Positions 46,280-56,332 are shown, numbered from the stretch's first letter. The stretch is DNA of 64,000 nt from Clostridiales bacterium (GCA_022508375.1 JAFLVJ010000006.1:44604-108603); one strand, 5' to 3'. Notes: a model not told the origin generated them from the letters alone. Made by a program: numbers and translations.

Positions 46280-48619
46280 ATGGAATTTGTAGATAGATTG
46301 TTTCAAGCGATAAAGGACGACAACGTCAAGGAATTTGAAAGCTGCATGGGTATAACCCACTGCGGTACTGTTCGCTTGGGCAGATTTCCTACGCTTTCCG
46401 TAATGTATTTGTACAATTCCAAGCGACTTTTGCGTTTGTACGAAAAAAACTTTTTGAGAAACGGTACATGGCAGGATATCGGTGAACCGATGGAAATTTC
46501 GGCAAAGTTCCGCGGGGTTGCGGGCAAGTGTCTGCGCCTATATCTTAACGAAACGGTATCGCCCGTTGAAATGCTACTGTTACTCAACAATAACTACAAG
46601 CTTAGGAAAGTTTTTTCACAGGCTCGCGCGTCTGCTCCCGTCAGAGGCCGACTGCAGGAAATTTATTACATAAGGTGGGGCTTGAAGGCGCACTTCGTTC
46701 GCAACAAGATAGTGTTGCAGCATCGCCCGTTGACGCGCGTGGAAAAGCTGAAGTGGCTCATGAGAGTTGCGTGCGTGATGGTATGCGTGGCGATTATTGT
46801 AAGTATGCCATTTGTAATAGACACGTTTGCTCCGTTTATTCCCGACGATAGCGGCGCGGTCAGGGTTGTCAAGTGGCAACAAATCAATTTCCACTCCGAC
46901 AAGGTTTACTCCCTTACTAAAGACGTCACAGTTCCCGCCGACTTTTATGCAAAACAAATAAATTGTCAGCTTAACGGAAACGGTCACACCGTAAAGGTTA
47001 GCGGCAATGGGTTATTTGAGGATATCAACGGAAAGATTTCGAATATCGTATTTGAAACAAACGGCTATCCCGTGGCGCAAAACGTCACGTCGAAGGCTGA
47101 GGTGGATACTGTTACGGTAAACGTAACCGTTAATATGCAAACGGATAAGTCGATAGGATTTTTCGCTAATAACAACCTTGGCGACATTACCAACGTGACG
47201 GTCAACGTAACGGGTAGCCTTACAGGCAACGTTCCGCAAGTCGGGGAGGGTGAAACGGAAGAAGACGTTAAATCGTACAAATGTGGCGGTATCGTCGCTT
47301 CCAATTCCTACACTCAACAGGGTAATGCAATCAAGGACGGATCTTTGAAAAACTGCACAGTTAATTTCAACGGTTTTTCTCTGAAAGGACAACTTGAAGC
47401 GGACGCTTCATTCGGCGGTATAGTAGGGCACAACGACGCCTCAATCGAAGGTTGTACAACAAACGGTACAATCTCCGCAGATACGTTTGACGTGGCGGGC
47501 ATCTGTTCGGAAAACAACTACGTGCTTGTCAAATGCGTCAATAATGCTAACATTACTCAACAAACGGAACTTGCAGGGTGGAATCCAATAGCTACGGGAA
47601 TTGTTTTGAATAATTTCTACGTAGTAGATCAGTGCGAAAATACAGGATCCATCCGTAGCGTGTCCACTGCGCCTGCGCTAGACGATGAACATATCCCTTG
47701 CGCGTACGCATCGGGTATTGCATATCAATCGGTTATTTCGCATCAAAGTAACGGACACAGTTCCTACTCGTACGTACAGTATTCGACAAATAGCGGTGAT
47801 ATATCCGCTTCAGCTTTGCAAATTAACGCCAGCGCTTCCGGCATATGTAGTATGTCCAATGGATATGTCAGTATGTGCGTCAACTCCGGCAAGATTAACG
47901 CGGACGGCGGCGTTCTTGCGGAAGTGGCAGGTGTGATTAGTCTTTCGTACGGATACGTGTACTATTCGGTAAACAGTGGCGAAATTGTAGTTAAATGTCA
48001 GCAAGAGGCACACGTCGGCGGTATTGTAGGCACGTCCTATATGAGGACGGTTAATTGCTATTCCACAGGCGACATAGAGGTTACGGGCGAAGTTTGTTAT
48101 GTCGGCGGTATCTTGGGGTACTCCATGTATGAAATCGGCGCTAACTGGCTATACAGCGGACAGGTGGAAAGCTGTATCGTCGAATGTGAAATAAAGGTAA
48201 CTTCTACCGATGCCAACAAGATTTCCGCTGTAGGCGGTATAGTAGGACGCATGGAAAACGTGTATGTTGAGAACGATTACACCGGCGGACACGTTTGTGA
48301 AAGTTATTTCATCGGTAAGTTGCAAACGGCTTCGGGGATTTACACCGGAGCAATAGTCGGTGCAATGGGTGAAAAAGTTTATTTCATGTCCAAGGATGCT
48401 GAGGAGCAAGGAAAAGAGGGCGACTTGCACGACAACGTTTATTCGAGCGATTGCGGAGCAGACTTGGCGTACGGTGCAGTGTTTAGCAACGGCGTAGCAA
48501 ATACTTATCCCGACGTCGGAGCAACTATGACGTCACGCGCTCAAGCAATAGACGATGCAGTTTATAAAGATATCTTGAAGGATTTATACGAAAACTTAAA
48601 TCCAAGCAATCGGCAATAA
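46280..48619 (+). CDS. Single-pass membrane protein with cytoplasmic ankyrin-like domain and extracellular GLUG-like repeats
   Basis: 779 residues from ATG 46280 (frame continues to 46187). The first 170 residues are helical and contain ankyrin-like phrasing (LFQAIKDDNVKEFESCM ... FPTLSVMYLYNSKRLLRLYE). One membrane helix (VACVMVCVAIIVSMPFVI) follows, then 550 extracellular residues with repeated GGIVG/GGIVA cores (CGGIVASNSYT, GGIVGHNDA, GGIVGTSYM, GGILGYSMY, GGIVGRMEN) as in GLUG/beta-helix surface proteins. It links an outside sensor or adhesin domain to the cytoplasm. Last gene of the operon. Confidence 0.75.
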   Translation: MEFVDRLFQAIKDDNVKEFESCMGITHCGTVRLGRFPTLSVMYLYNSKRLLRLYEKNFLRNGTWQDIGEPMEISAKFRGVAGKCLRLYLNETVSPVEMLLLLNNNYKLRKVFSQARASAPVRGRLQEIYYIRWGLKAHFVRNKIVLQHRPLTRVEKLKWLMRVACVMVCVAIIVSMPFVIDTFAPFIPDDSGAVRVVKWQQINFHSDKVYSLTKDVTVPADFYAKQINCQLNGNGHTVKVSGNGLFEDINGKISNIVFETNGYPVAQNVTSKAEVDTVTVNVTVNMQTDKSIGFFANNNLGDITNVTVNVTGSLTGNVPQVGEGETEEDVKSYKCGGIVASNSYTQQGNAIKDGSLKNCTVNFNGFSLKGQLEADASFGGIVGHNDASIEGCTTNGTISADTFDVAGICSENNYVLVKCVNNANITQQTELAGWNPIATGIVLNNFYVVDQCENTGSIRSVSTAPALDDEHIPCAYASGIAYQSVISHQSNGHSSYSYVQYSTNSGDISASALQINASASGICSMSNGYVSMCVNSGKINADGGVLAEVAGVISLSYGYVYYSVNSGEIVVKCQQEAHVGGIVGTSYMRTVNCYSTGDIEVTGEVCYVGGILGYSMYEIGANWLYSGQVESCIVECEIKVTSTDANKISAVGGIVGRMENVYVENDYTGGHVCESYFIGKLQTASGIYTGAIVGAMGEKVYFMSKDAEEQGKEGDLHDNVYSSDCGADLAYGAVFSNGVANTYPDVGATMTSRAQAIDDAVYKDILKDLYENLNPSNRQ

Positions 48620-48630
48620 GCAAATAAAAT

Positions 48631-48669
48631 AAACACGAACTCGGTTCAAATTGAGTTCGTGTTTTTTTT
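48631..48669 (+). terminator. Bidirectional terminator after the surface-repeat protein
   Basis: ACACGAACTC / GAGTTCGTGT, perfect 10-bp stem and T8; convergent with gltS. Confidence 0.85.
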
Positions 48670-48685
48670 ATGTAATGGATTGTCG

Positions 48686-50167
48686 TTATTCTTGTGTTGT
48701 ATCGTCAACGGATTGGACCGCTTGTTCCGATGGCGCTTCCTGTTCGATATCGCCTGCTTTTGCGGTTACCTTTTTTCGACGGAAAATTTTGTTGCGGAAC
48801 AACACCAAATTGAACGCCACGCAAGCAACCAGCAGTATAGCAAATGTTATTATCGATTCCGTAAGTCCCTTGGGACAGTAACCGAGCACCAACAGCAATC
48901 CTCCGCCAAATACTATTGCGGGCAGTCCCGAATACACCATATTGGATGCGGCGGGCGTTTCCAGCTTGGGGTCGATTTCGCGCAGAAGTATCATTCCGTT
49001 GCTAGCCGTGCCCGTCATCATGCCAAACATGGATATGAAGCCTTCGTGTTCGTAGCCCTTGTAAATATTATTTGCCACAACGCGGATGTAGGCAAACGTT
49101 GCCACCGCGCCCACAACGCATATGATAATAAGTTGCCACCACATTGATGAAAACTGGTTCCAGTCGATAGCTGCAACGCCGGCGATAATCATCATGTCGA
49201 ACATAAACCCGCTTATACGGTCCAACAGGAAATTATTTGTCGGTTCGCGCTTGAGGACTTTCTTTTTGGACAGGAAATTGAGTGTTAGGCGAATTAGCAG
49301 TGCAAGTAACGAGCCTAGCAGGAAATTGAATCCCCAAATTAAGTTAACGTTGACTAAACGCATTATTCCATATACTATGCCGTAAATAATCACCACGAAA
49401 CCGATATTGATGGTAAATTTATCTACCGATTCCGTATTGGGAATTTCGTTTTCGCCTACGAAGTCCTCCAGCTTGTGTTGAACAACGCTCTCGTTGCTTG
49501 TTATTACGCGCAGTTTACCGCGTTTGCGCAGTATATTGAGATATACAACGCCCACGATGGACGCCACGAAGAATCCGATAGCCGCAATGCTCAACCCGAA
49601 AGTTGTGCCGCCGGTAAAACCGTAGTCATTTTCGAATATCTTGCCGTAGTTAAGCGCCTGTCCCGTGCCTTGACCGTATCCCAGCGCAAGCAAAACACCG
49701 CCTGCGGCAAGGGGGAAGCCTGCCACCACGGACAAAAGTATCGTTATGCCGATACCCAGCATTGCTTGCATGGAATATACGCTACCCTGCAACACTCCCG
49801 ATTCCAGTATGGCTTTTGTAGTAGTCTTTTTGTTGCCGGTATTCTTTTTTAGCGCGGTAGCAATAAATCCCAGCGCCAAGCAATGATACGTTACCGTTTC
49901 CATCAAGTCGTTATTTATAAACTCGTTGACAGCGGGAATTAGCTTTAGTAGCAGTACTATTGTTCCGCCCAGCAATGCCGAAGGAATAAGACTCTTGCGC
50001 ATGAAAGGAATCACGCGACGGAGCAGGTTGCCGATGAGCAACGCTCCAATCAGTACGAATATTTGAATAAGCCCCGCCCACACCGAATCGTTGGCAAAGG
50101 ACTCGACGGTGAGCAAGTTATTGTATAATAAAGCGCTAGCGCTGACTTGGGTCAATACTGAGTCCAT
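48686..50167 (-). CDS. gltS: Sodium/glutamate symporter family (GltS)
   Basis: 493 residues with 10-12 hydrophobic segments. GltS family features: GYGQGTGQALNYGKIFEN and the gate region FGMMTGTASNGMILLREIDP, each in one of the two inverted repeats. Imports glutamate with Na+. ATG 50167 is preferred for AGGAGG upstream. It begins inside the end of the acyltransferase gene (32-base overlap, different frame). The C-terminal tail is charged and cytoplasmic. Confidence 0.88.
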   Translation of the reverse strand: MDSVLTQVSASALLYNNLLTVESFANDSVWAGLIQIFVLIGALLIGNLLRRVIPFMRKSLIPSALLGGTIVLLLKLIPAVNEFINNDLMETVTYHCLALGFIATALKKNTGNKKTTTKAILESGVLQGSVYSMQAMLGIGITILLSVVAGFPLAAGGVLLALGYGQGTGQALNYGKIFENDYGFTGGTTFGLSIAAIGFFVASIVGVVYLNILRKRGKLRVITSNESVVQHKLEDFVGENEIPNTESVDKFTINIGFVVIIYGIVYGIMRLVNVNLIWGFNFLLGSLLALLIRLTLNFLSKKKVLKREPTNNFLLDRISGFMFDMMIIAGVAAIDWNQFSSMWWQLIIICVVGAVATFAYIRVVANNIYKGYEHEGFISMFGMMTGTASNGMILLREIDPKLETPAASNMVYSGLPAIVFGGGLLLVLGYCPKGLTESIITFAILLVACVAFNLVLFRNKIFRRKKVTAKAGDIEQEAPSEQAVQSVDDTTQE

Positions 50168-51320
50168 AGTATTTGTCTCCTCCTTTTTCAACAATTTGCT
50201 TACACACACGGTTGAAAAACAACAGATATTTTATTCCGTTAAAGCGTGCGGTGCCAATTGCTATATACGCCTTGTTTCCCGCATTGAAGGACATCTTGTC
50301 GCTGTCCTGCGTGCTACCACCGAATATTTGGTCCGTGGGGATGGTAAATTCGCCAACCGACAGGATGTCTTTTGTCAATGTAAGCCTGCCCTGTGCTACA
50401 AGTAAGCGCTTTCTATCGGTTTTGTCGTACAGTTTGATGTTATCGTCGCTAAAAATAACGTCGGTTTTTTCCAAGTCGTAGTCTATTACGTATTGCTGTT
50501 GAAATTGGTACCAATCAACGAGTTTGTCGAAGTGGAATTCGGGGTCGGGCGAAGTTAAGCGCAAGTTTTCACCGTATGTCACCGTCAGTCCGCAGTTTTC
50601 ACACCGAATGTCACTTGCGTGGGAGTGCAACGCACATTGCGCCCCGCATTTCGGGCAAACGAACAATTCCCGTTCCAGATATTCGGCGCGCTTGTTGGAC
50701 TTGTACAGCTGTCCGCTATCCGAATCGATAACCTTAAGTCCCAATACAATCTTATCGTACAGCTCGTCGTCCGACATTGCCGCAATTTGCTCTTTTGAAA
50801 CAATTTCCTTTATTTCGCCCGTATATTTACCCTTGCGCGTGGAATTGGCCCATCGCGGTTGTACGCCGTATCCGCCGTGAAAGTTATATACAACAAGCGG
50901 AAGCTTGAGTAGGCGAACAAGCTTGACAATCGCCCTGTCGATGTGAAATTGACTGTCGTTCCATTGACGGTTGCCTTCGGGAAAGACAGCAACGTTACCG
51001 CCCTCCTTGGCTACCTGACACATTGCGCGTATGCAAGCGGTATCGGTAAAACCCTTGCGTTTTCTTAACGGACCGAAGCAGTAGTACAGCAATTTCGACT
51101 TGACCGCGTCGCTCGTTACGAAGTAGATTGGGCGCTTGATTGTCAGCGCAACGAATGCCGGATCCAAGAAACTTTGATGATTTGACAGTATCAGATAATT
51201 TGTGTCCCGCTGTAGCTTTACAGTTTTTGTTTTGAAGTGAAACTTGAGCGCAAGTATCCGCACTATAGGTCTGCACACGGCAAAAAAGAAGCGGTGTCGA
51301 TTTTTGACGTATTTGTTCAT
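50136..51320 (-). CDS. PlsC-like acyltransferase with C-terminal zinc-ribbon domain
   Basis: 394 residues. The acyltransferase core has LILSNHQSFLDP (H-x-x-x-x-D) and VFPEGNRQW (second motif), so it probably acylates lysophosphatidate or a related lipid at the inner membrane. PlsC proteins are usually about 240 residues. Here a 150-residue extension has two CxxC pairs (CPKCGAQC, CENCG) and then a PH-like strand region (RLLVAQGRLTLTKDILSV). The extension is unusual. No strong ribosome site upstream. Confidence 0.82.
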   Translation of the reverse strand: MNKYVKNRHRFFFAVCRPIVRILALKFHFKTKTVKLQRDTNYLILSNHQSFLDPAFVALTIKRPIYFVTSDAVKSKLLYYCFGPLRKRKGFTDTACIRAMCQVAKEGGNVAVFPEGNRQWNDSQFHIDRAIVKLVRLLKLPLVVYNFHGGYGVQPRWANSTRKGKYTGEIKEIVSKEQIAAMSDDELYDKIVLGLKVIDSDSGQLYKSNKRAEYLERELFVCPKCGAQCALHSHASDIRCENCGLTVTYGENLRLTSPDPEFHFDKLVDWYQFQQQYVIDYDLEKTDVIFSDDNIKLYDKTDRKRLLVAQGRLTLTKDILSVGEFTIPTDQIFGGSTQDSDKMSFNAGNKAYIAIGTARFNGIKYLLFFNRVCKQIVEKGGDKYYGLSIDPSQR

Positions 51321-51395
51321 GTCGTTTATTTTATCACATTTGAACGAAATTTACAAGATAACAACGATATGACGACTGTGACGGACTTGCAACAA

Positions 51396-51425
51396 AAAAA
51401 TCCGGCTTTTAGGGCCGGATTTTAT
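51396..51425 (-). terminator. Terminator of the Spo0A-like gene
   Basis: AAATCCGGC / GCCGGATTT, seven-base loop; A+T-rich tails on both sides. Confidence 0.8.
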
Positions 51426-51445
51426 TTTTTGTTGTATTGTGGCGT

Positions 51446-51898
51446 TTAGCTTCTGTCCCTTATGTGACCCGACTGCTTTTCCAGTTGCAACCAGTTCACC
51501 ACGCTACACATAAATTCCCCATTACTTGGAGCAAACTCGGCATCAACTACGTGCGTTTGTGTCAGGACGTTGAATGATTTCAACTCGCCGTGAGTGTGAC
51601 AGTTGACGATAGTGTTGCGTATTGCGCGCTCGACGCGCGTAGAGGTGGAGTTCCGTAAGGTAGCAACTGCGTCGTACGTTCCGCTAGTCATTCCCACGTA
51701 CAGGTTGTTGCCGTTATCGTAGCGAAACAGTATTGCGTCCATAAGGTACTGTGTACCAAGCAACTTGCTTTTAAATCCAAGAATCGTCAATAACCGTTGA
51801 ACCACGTTACCGACGTCGTGTGAGCCGTCTTCAATGATACTATCGTACATTTGTTGACGGTTTAGCCTGTGTCGTTGCTCATATCTTGCGTAGTTCAT
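51446..51898 (-). CDS. Stand-alone Spo0A C-terminal DNA-binding domain protein
   Basis: 150 residues. Compared with the Spo0A effector domain, the order is complete: VVQRLLTILGFKSKLLGTQYLMDAI (helix region), STRVERAIRNTIVNCHTHGEL (recognition-helix region, compare T-x-S-R-V-E-R-A-I-R), and PSNGEFMCSVVNWLQLE (C-terminal PTNSEFIA type). No receiver domain precedes it, only 20-30 residues. It should bind 0A-box-like DNA but cannot be phosphorylated in the normal way. AAAGGAG precedes ATG 51898. Confidence 0.82.
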   Translation of the reverse strand: MNYARYEQRHRLNRQQMYDSIIEDGSHDVGNVVQRLLTILGFKSKLLGTQYLMDAILFRYDNGNNLYVGMTSGTYDAVATLRNSTSTRVERAIRNTIVNCHTHGELKSFNVLTQTHVVDAEFAPSNGEFMCSVVNWLQLEKQSGHIRDRS

Positions 51899-51945
51899 AA
51901 TTCTCCTTTTGTTAATATAGAGGGGCCAAACGAGTTATTAGCGAT

Positions 51946-51974
51946 ATTATATCATATAATCTTATAAAGTTCAA
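51946..51974 (-). promoter_or_regulatory. Promoter of the Spo0A-like gene
   Basis: Minus strand TTGAAC (51974-51969), 17 bases, TATAAT (51951-51946): near-consensus. Confidence 0.75.
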
Positions 51975-52087
51975 TATTTTTTTACAAAAATATTTTACCA
52001 CTTTTGAACATTTTTACATCAAAAAAAGACCTTTTTCGACAAAAAAATACTAAAAAACATAAAAAAGTAAAATAAAATACTTTTGTA

Positions 52088-52225
52088 CAAAATTCGCCGA
52101 GTAAACTGCTCCTCAACAAGTTATTCAGCAACGGGTGCAGTGTAAGCACACTGTGTCGGGAGTGAAGTTCTACCCCTGTGTATTAAGCAGTAGTCGCGTG
52201 GTGAATCTTTTTCGGAATACACGAG
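52088..52225 (+). ncRNA. Candidate structured RNA between the Spo0A-like gene and leuS
   Basis: G+C-rich segment after very A+T-rich sequence (51950-52087). Hairpins: CAGTGT-AAGC-ACACTG at about 52137-52152, GTGTATT / AATACAC closing a 30-base loop near 52175-52222, and AACT.CTCC / GGGAG.AGTT enclosing the first. It lies upstream of the leuS promoter, so it is not a leuS leader. Size and long-rod shape are compatible with 6S RNA. No T-box (GGGTGG-ACCGCG) is present. Confidence 0.35.
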
Positions 52226-52232
52226 CCTCTAC

Positions 52233-52261
52233 TTGACATTTTGCCGTCCTTGAACTAAAAT
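52233..52261 (+). promoter_or_regulatory. Promoter of leuS
   Basis: TTGACA, 17 bases, TAAAAT. The start codon follows 28 bases after the -10 box, leaving no room for a T-box leader. Confidence 0.75.
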
Positions 52262-52289
52262 TTTGTTAATAACAAAATTCGAGGTTTCT

Positions 52290-54734
52290 ATGGACAAAAT
52301 TGCAGTAGAACAAAAGTGGAACAAGCTTTGGCAGGACAATCAAGTTTACAAATTCGACGAAAAAAAGGTTGACAACAAGTACTACGTACTGGAGATGTTC
52401 AGTTACCCCAGCGGTAGCAAATTGCACGTAGGGCATTGGTACAACTACGGTTTGACGGACAGTTTTGCGCGTTATCAGATAATGAAAGGAAAAAACGTCT
52501 TTCAACCCATGGGCTTTGACGCGTTCGGATTGCCTGCGGAAAACTATGCGATAAAGACAGGCGTACATCCCGAGGATAGTACGTTACACAACATAGAAGT
52601 AATGGAAGCTCAGCTCAAAAACATTGGCGCAATGTTCGATTGGGATCACGAGATTAAGACGTGTTTACCCGAGTACTACCGTTGGACGCAATGGATATTT
52701 GCCGAACTGTTCAAGCGCGGATTGGCATATCGCAAAAAGGCGCCCGTCAATTGGTGTCCGAGCTGTAACACAGTGCTTGCCAACGAGCAGGTAGTGGACG
52801 GACACTGCGAGCGTTGCGACAGTCAGGTTGTCAAGAAGGACTTAACACAATGGTTCTTTAAGATTACCGACTATGCCGAGGAGCTGCTGCAAGGGTTGGA
52901 TACTCTTGATTGGCCGGAAAAGACAAAAGCTATGCAACGCAACTGGATTGGCAAGTCGCAGGGTGGCGAGATAGTTTTTGACTTGGCTGTCAGGAAAAAC
53001 AGCCGCAAAAAGGGCAGTTTTAAGGTCTTTACTACACGTGCGGATACGTTATACGGATGTACTTACGTGGTACTTGCGCCCGAACACGAGTTGGTAAAAA
53101 GCATTACCACACCCAAGCACAAAGCGGAAGTTCAAGCATATATTGACGAGGTCGCCAAGACCAACGAAATCGAACGTCTTTCTACAGCTAAGGAAAAAAC
53201 AGGTGTATTCACCGGTGCGTACGCAATCAATCCTATAAACGGCGAAAAAGTACAAGTGTGGATTGGCGACTACGTGCTCGCAAGTTACGGCACGGGCGCC
53301 GTTATGGGCGTTCCGTCGCATGACTCACGCGATTACAAGTTTGCAGTTAAGCACGGGCTTAAAATCAAGCGCGTTATCAAGGGCGCAACAGCCGACGTGG
53401 ACGATAGTTTGCCCTTTACCGAATACGGTGTGATGGTAAACAGTGGCGAATTTGACGGCATGACCAGCGAACAAGGCAAGGTTGCCGTAGTGGAGAAGTT
53501 GGCAGACATGGGTATGGGCGAATTGAAAACCAATTACCGTCTCAGGGATTGGCTTGTTTCCCGTCAGCGTTACTGGGGTGCACCGATACCCATCATACAC
53601 TGCCCGCACTGTGGCGAGGTACTGGACGAAAACCTGCCTGTGTTGCTTCCATATGATGTTGAATTCCGTCCTGACGGTACAAGTCCGCTTGCTAAACACG
53701 ATAAGTTTATACATGACGTTAAGTGTCCCAAGTGTGGCGCCGATGCAACGCGCGATCCCGACACGTTAGATACTTTCGTATGCAGCAGCTGGTACTATCT
53801 TCGTTATCCCGACGCGAAAAACTGCGACAAACCGTTCGATACCGAGTGGATTGACAAGATGCTTCCCGTTGACAAATACGTCGGCGGAGCGGAACACGCG
53901 TGTATGCACCTACTGTACGCCCGTTTTATTACCAAGGCGCTCAGGGATATGGGTTATCTTCACTTCGACGAGCCTTTCAAGTCGCTAGTTCACCAAGGCG
54001 TAATATTAGGTCCCGACGGTAACCGCATGAGTAAGTCGCACGGTAACGTCGTGTCGCCCGACGACTACGTCAGCACCTACGGCGCGGATGTATTCCGTTG
54101 TTATTTGGCGTTCGGATTCCGCTACATAGAAGGCGGTCCTTGGTCGGAGGACGGTATCAAGGCAATCAACAAGTGGTTGGACAGGGTAGAACGCTTTGTG
54201 CTTTCTGCTTACGGCGAGTATCAAACGACAAACAACATGGGCAATGACGAAAAGGAACTTAACCGTGCGCGTCACGCCACAATCAAGGCGGTAGATGCCG
54301 ATTACCAAGATTTCTCATTCAATACGGCAGTTGCTCGCATGATGGAGTTGGTAAACGCCATCGCCAAGTACGATCAACTTCCCGTCAAGAACGCAACGCT
54401 GTACCGCGAAACTGTTGACGACCTGTTGAAGGTGCTTTGTCCGCTTGCTCCTCACTTTACGGAAGAACTGTGGCAAGCTACGGGACACAACGGTAGTATC
54501 GTTGTCAGCTCGTTCCCCATCTACGACGAAAAAGCACTCAAAGTTGCCGAAACGGAAATTCTCGTACAGTTCAACAGTCGCCCCAAGGTGCGTTTGACTG
54601 TAGATGCGACGTTATCCCCTGCCGAACTGGAAAAGGTAATCTTAGCCGACAGTCAGGTTGTTGAGGCATTAGGCGGCGCAACACCCAAGAAGGTGATAGT
54701 TATCCCCGGTAGGCTAGTAAACCTTATCGTATAA
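52290..54734 (+). CDS. leuS: Leucyl-tRNA synthetase
   Basis: 814 residues. Charges tRNA-Leu. HIGH-type motif HVGH at residues 46-49, zinc-binding cysteines (CPSC ... CERC near 160; CPHCG, CPKCG later), CP1 editing domain, and KMSKS-type RMSKS near residue 580. ATG 52290 is chosen (GAGG upstream). Transcribed from its own promoter, unusual only in lacking a T-box leader that many Firmicute leuS genes have. Confidence 0.98.
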   Translation: MDKIAVEQKWNKLWQDNQVYKFDEKKVDNKYYVLEMFSYPSGSKLHVGHWYNYGLTDSFARYQIMKGKNVFQPMGFDAFGLPAENYAIKTGVHPEDSTLHNIEVMEAQLKNIGAMFDWDHEIKTCLPEYYRWTQWIFAELFKRGLAYRKKAPVNWCPSCNTVLANEQVVDGHCERCDSQVVKKDLTQWFFKITDYAEELLQGLDTLDWPEKTKAMQRNWIGKSQGGEIVFDLAVRKNSRKKGSFKVFTTRADTLYGCTYVVLAPEHELVKSITTPKHKAEVQAYIDEVAKTNEIERLSTAKEKTGVFTGAYAINPINGEKVQVWIGDYVLASYGTGAVMGVPSHDSRDYKFAVKHGLKIKRVIKGATADVDDSLPFTEYGVMVNSGEFDGMTSEQGKVAVVEKLADMGMGELKTNYRLRDWLVSRQRYWGAPIPIIHCPHCGEVLDENLPVLLPYDVEFRPDGTSPLAKHDKFIHDVKCPKCGADATRDPDTLDTFVCSSWYYLRYPDAKNCDKPFDTEWIDKMLPVDKYVGGAEHACMHLLYARFITKALRDMGYLHFDEPFKSLVHQGVILGPDGNRMSKSHGNVVSPDDYVSTYGADVFRCYLAFGFRYIEGGPWSEDGIKAINKWLDRVERFVLSAYGEYQTTNNMGNDEKELNRARHATIKAVDADYQDFSFNTAVARMMELVNAIAKYDQLPVKNATLYRETVDDLLKVLCPLAPHFTEELWQATGHNGSIVVSSFPIYDEKALKVAETEILVQFNSRPKVRLTVDATLSPAELEKVILADSQVVEALGGATPKKVIVIPGRLVNLIV

Positions 54735-54843
54735 AGTATTAAATAAACAATAGTTAAATCCGCGGATGTGAGATAATATTTATTTCAAATTTATACTCAA
54801 TTCGCGGTTTTATCTTCTTTTACCGATTACAGGGAGAGGTATT

Positions 54844-55752
54844 ATGGATTTCAACAAGGAAGCGAAGTTGCTTGGAATAGGCGACACGCCGCTCATTCCC
54901 TATGAGGAAGACTTTGACGCGGATATCTACGTCAAAAACGAAACAATGAACGCAAGCGGTAGCGTCAAGGACAGGGCAGCTCTTGCTATGATTCTCGACG
55001 CCGAGGAAAAAGGCTTGCTTTCAAAAGGTGATACAATAGTGGAAGCAACAAGCGGAAACATGGGTATTTCGCTTGCATATGTTGGTATCAAGCGTGGCTA
55101 CAAGGTACTGCTCACCATGCCCGATACAATGTCGGTTGAGCGCCGCGAGATACTTCAAGGCTTGGGCGCGCAACTTGTACTTACCGAAGGCAACTTGGGC
55201 ATGAAGGGCGCAATAGAGGCGGTGGAGCAGTACACTACGAAAAAAGGTCACGTTTGGCTCAAACAATTTGAAAATCCTATGAGCGTTACCGCGCACTATA
55301 TTTCTACCGGCGAAGAAATATTGAATCAAATTGATAAAATTGACGTTATCGTTGACGGTGTTGGTACGGGCGGAACGCTTATCGGCTGTGGCAGACGTAT
55401 TCGTGAGCGGTTCCCCAACGTGGAAATAGTTGCGGTGGAACCTGCTTCATGTCCCGTCATATCCCGTGGCGAAAGGGGCACTCACGCAATTCAAGGTATA
55501 GGCGCAGGCTTTGTTCCGCCGTTGTATGACCGCGAACTTGTCAACCGCGTGGAACTCGTAACGGACGACCAGGCGCTGGAAATGTTTAAAACTCTCAATT
55601 TTAAGCAGGGCTACTGCTGTGGAATAAGCGCCGCGGCAAATATAGTCGTTGCTGTTCGTCTTGCACAGGACCCCGCCTACGCAGGTAAAACTATCGTTAC
55701 CTTCTTCCCCGACGGTGACGACAGATACGGCTCTGTCCTTGATGCGAAATAG
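54844..55752 (+). CDS. cysK: PLP-dependent cysteine synthase family protein
   Basis: 302 residues, the length of O-acetylserine sulfhydrylases. PLP-lysine motif NASGSVKDRAA, asparagine loop EATSGNMGISLAYV, glycine loop GVGTGGTLIGCGR, and GISAAANIVVAV near the end with the PLP-ring serine. Makes cysteine from O-acetylserine and sulfide, although cystathionine beta-synthase-like use is possible. Two palindromic bits (ATCCGCGGAT near 54760) lie in the gap after leuS. Confidence 0.88.
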   Translation: MDFNKEAKLLGIGDTPLIPYEEDFDADIYVKNETMNASGSVKDRAALAMILDAEEKGLLSKGDTIVEATSGNMGISLAYVGIKRGYKVLLTMPDTMSVERREILQGLGAQLVLTEGNLGMKGAIEAVEQYTTKKGHVWLKQFENPMSVTAHYISTGEEILNQIDKIDVIVDGVGTGGTLIGCGRRIRERFPNVEIVAVEPASCPVISRGERGTHAIQGIGAGFVPPLYDRELVNRVELVTDDQALEMFKTLNFKQGYCCGISAAANIVVAVRLAQDPAYAGKTIVTFFPDGDDRYGSVLDAK

Positions 55753-55799
55753 TTTTGCAATTACTGAAAAATATCTTAAATATTTTTCTATTAACGCTA

Positions 55800-55827
55800 T
55801 TGACAAATTTATTAAAAGGTTTACAAT
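55800..55827 (+). promoter_or_regulatory. Promoter of the small lipoprotein gene
   Basis: TTGACA, 16 bases, TACAAT. Confidence 0.6.
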
Positions 55828-55863
55828 GATATTAAACAAAAATTAAATAAAAGGAGAAAAACA

Positions 55864-56280
55864 ATGAAAAAATTTGCAAAAATCACAGCTGTTGCTCTTG
55901 TAGCAATCATGGCATTGGCACTTCTCGTAGCTTGCGGTCCTGCCAGCGATCCTCAAAAGGCTATCGACGCACTCAAAAAACACGAGTACACTGCAGCTAA
56001 GGACACAACTCTTGTTCCTGCAGCTCTTACTCTTGCAGGAGTAAAAGGTGTAGATGCTGTTGTTTCCGGTTCCAAGACTGTTAAGGATGGCGACAAAAAT
56101 AAGGTTGAATCAGTTACTATCGTTTACTTCACCGATTCCGCAGCAGCTAAAGACGCTTGGGCAAAAGTTGAAGAATACGCAAAGAAAGACAACAAAGATA
56201 ACGATTCCGACTGGACAGTTAAACAATCCGGCGCAATGATCTATTGGGGAACAAGTGCCGCAATCAAAGCAGCCAGATAA
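55864..56280 (+). CDS. Small lipoprotein of unknown function
   Basis: 138 residues: lipoprotein signal (lipobox LVAC) and a compact 115-residue domain rich in Lys and Asp, with no known motif. AAAGGAG before the ATG and codon use typical of well expressed genes (frequent GCA, CTT, AAA) suggest high expression. Own promoter and terminator make it monocistronic. Confidence 0.8.
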   Translation: MKKFAKITAVALVAIMALALLVACGPASDPQKAIDALKKHEYTAAKDTTLVPAALTLAGVKGVDAVVSGSKTVKDGDKNKVESVTIVYFTDSAAAKDAWAKVEEYAKKDNKDNDSDWTVKQSGAMIYWGTSAAIKAAR

Positions 56281-56301
56281 TTGCATTTAAAATTCTGATA
56301 A

Positions 56302-56332
56302 AAAACTCCAACGATATGTTGGAGTTTTTTTT
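56302..56332 (+). terminator. Terminator of the small lipoprotein gene
   Basis: CTCCAAC / GTTGGAG, five-base loop, T8. Confidence 0.85.

Noticed and set aside
52088..52289. T-box leader for leuS
   Set aside because: No GGGTGG-ACCGCG box and no terminator; a near-consensus promoter lies 28 bases before the leuS start.
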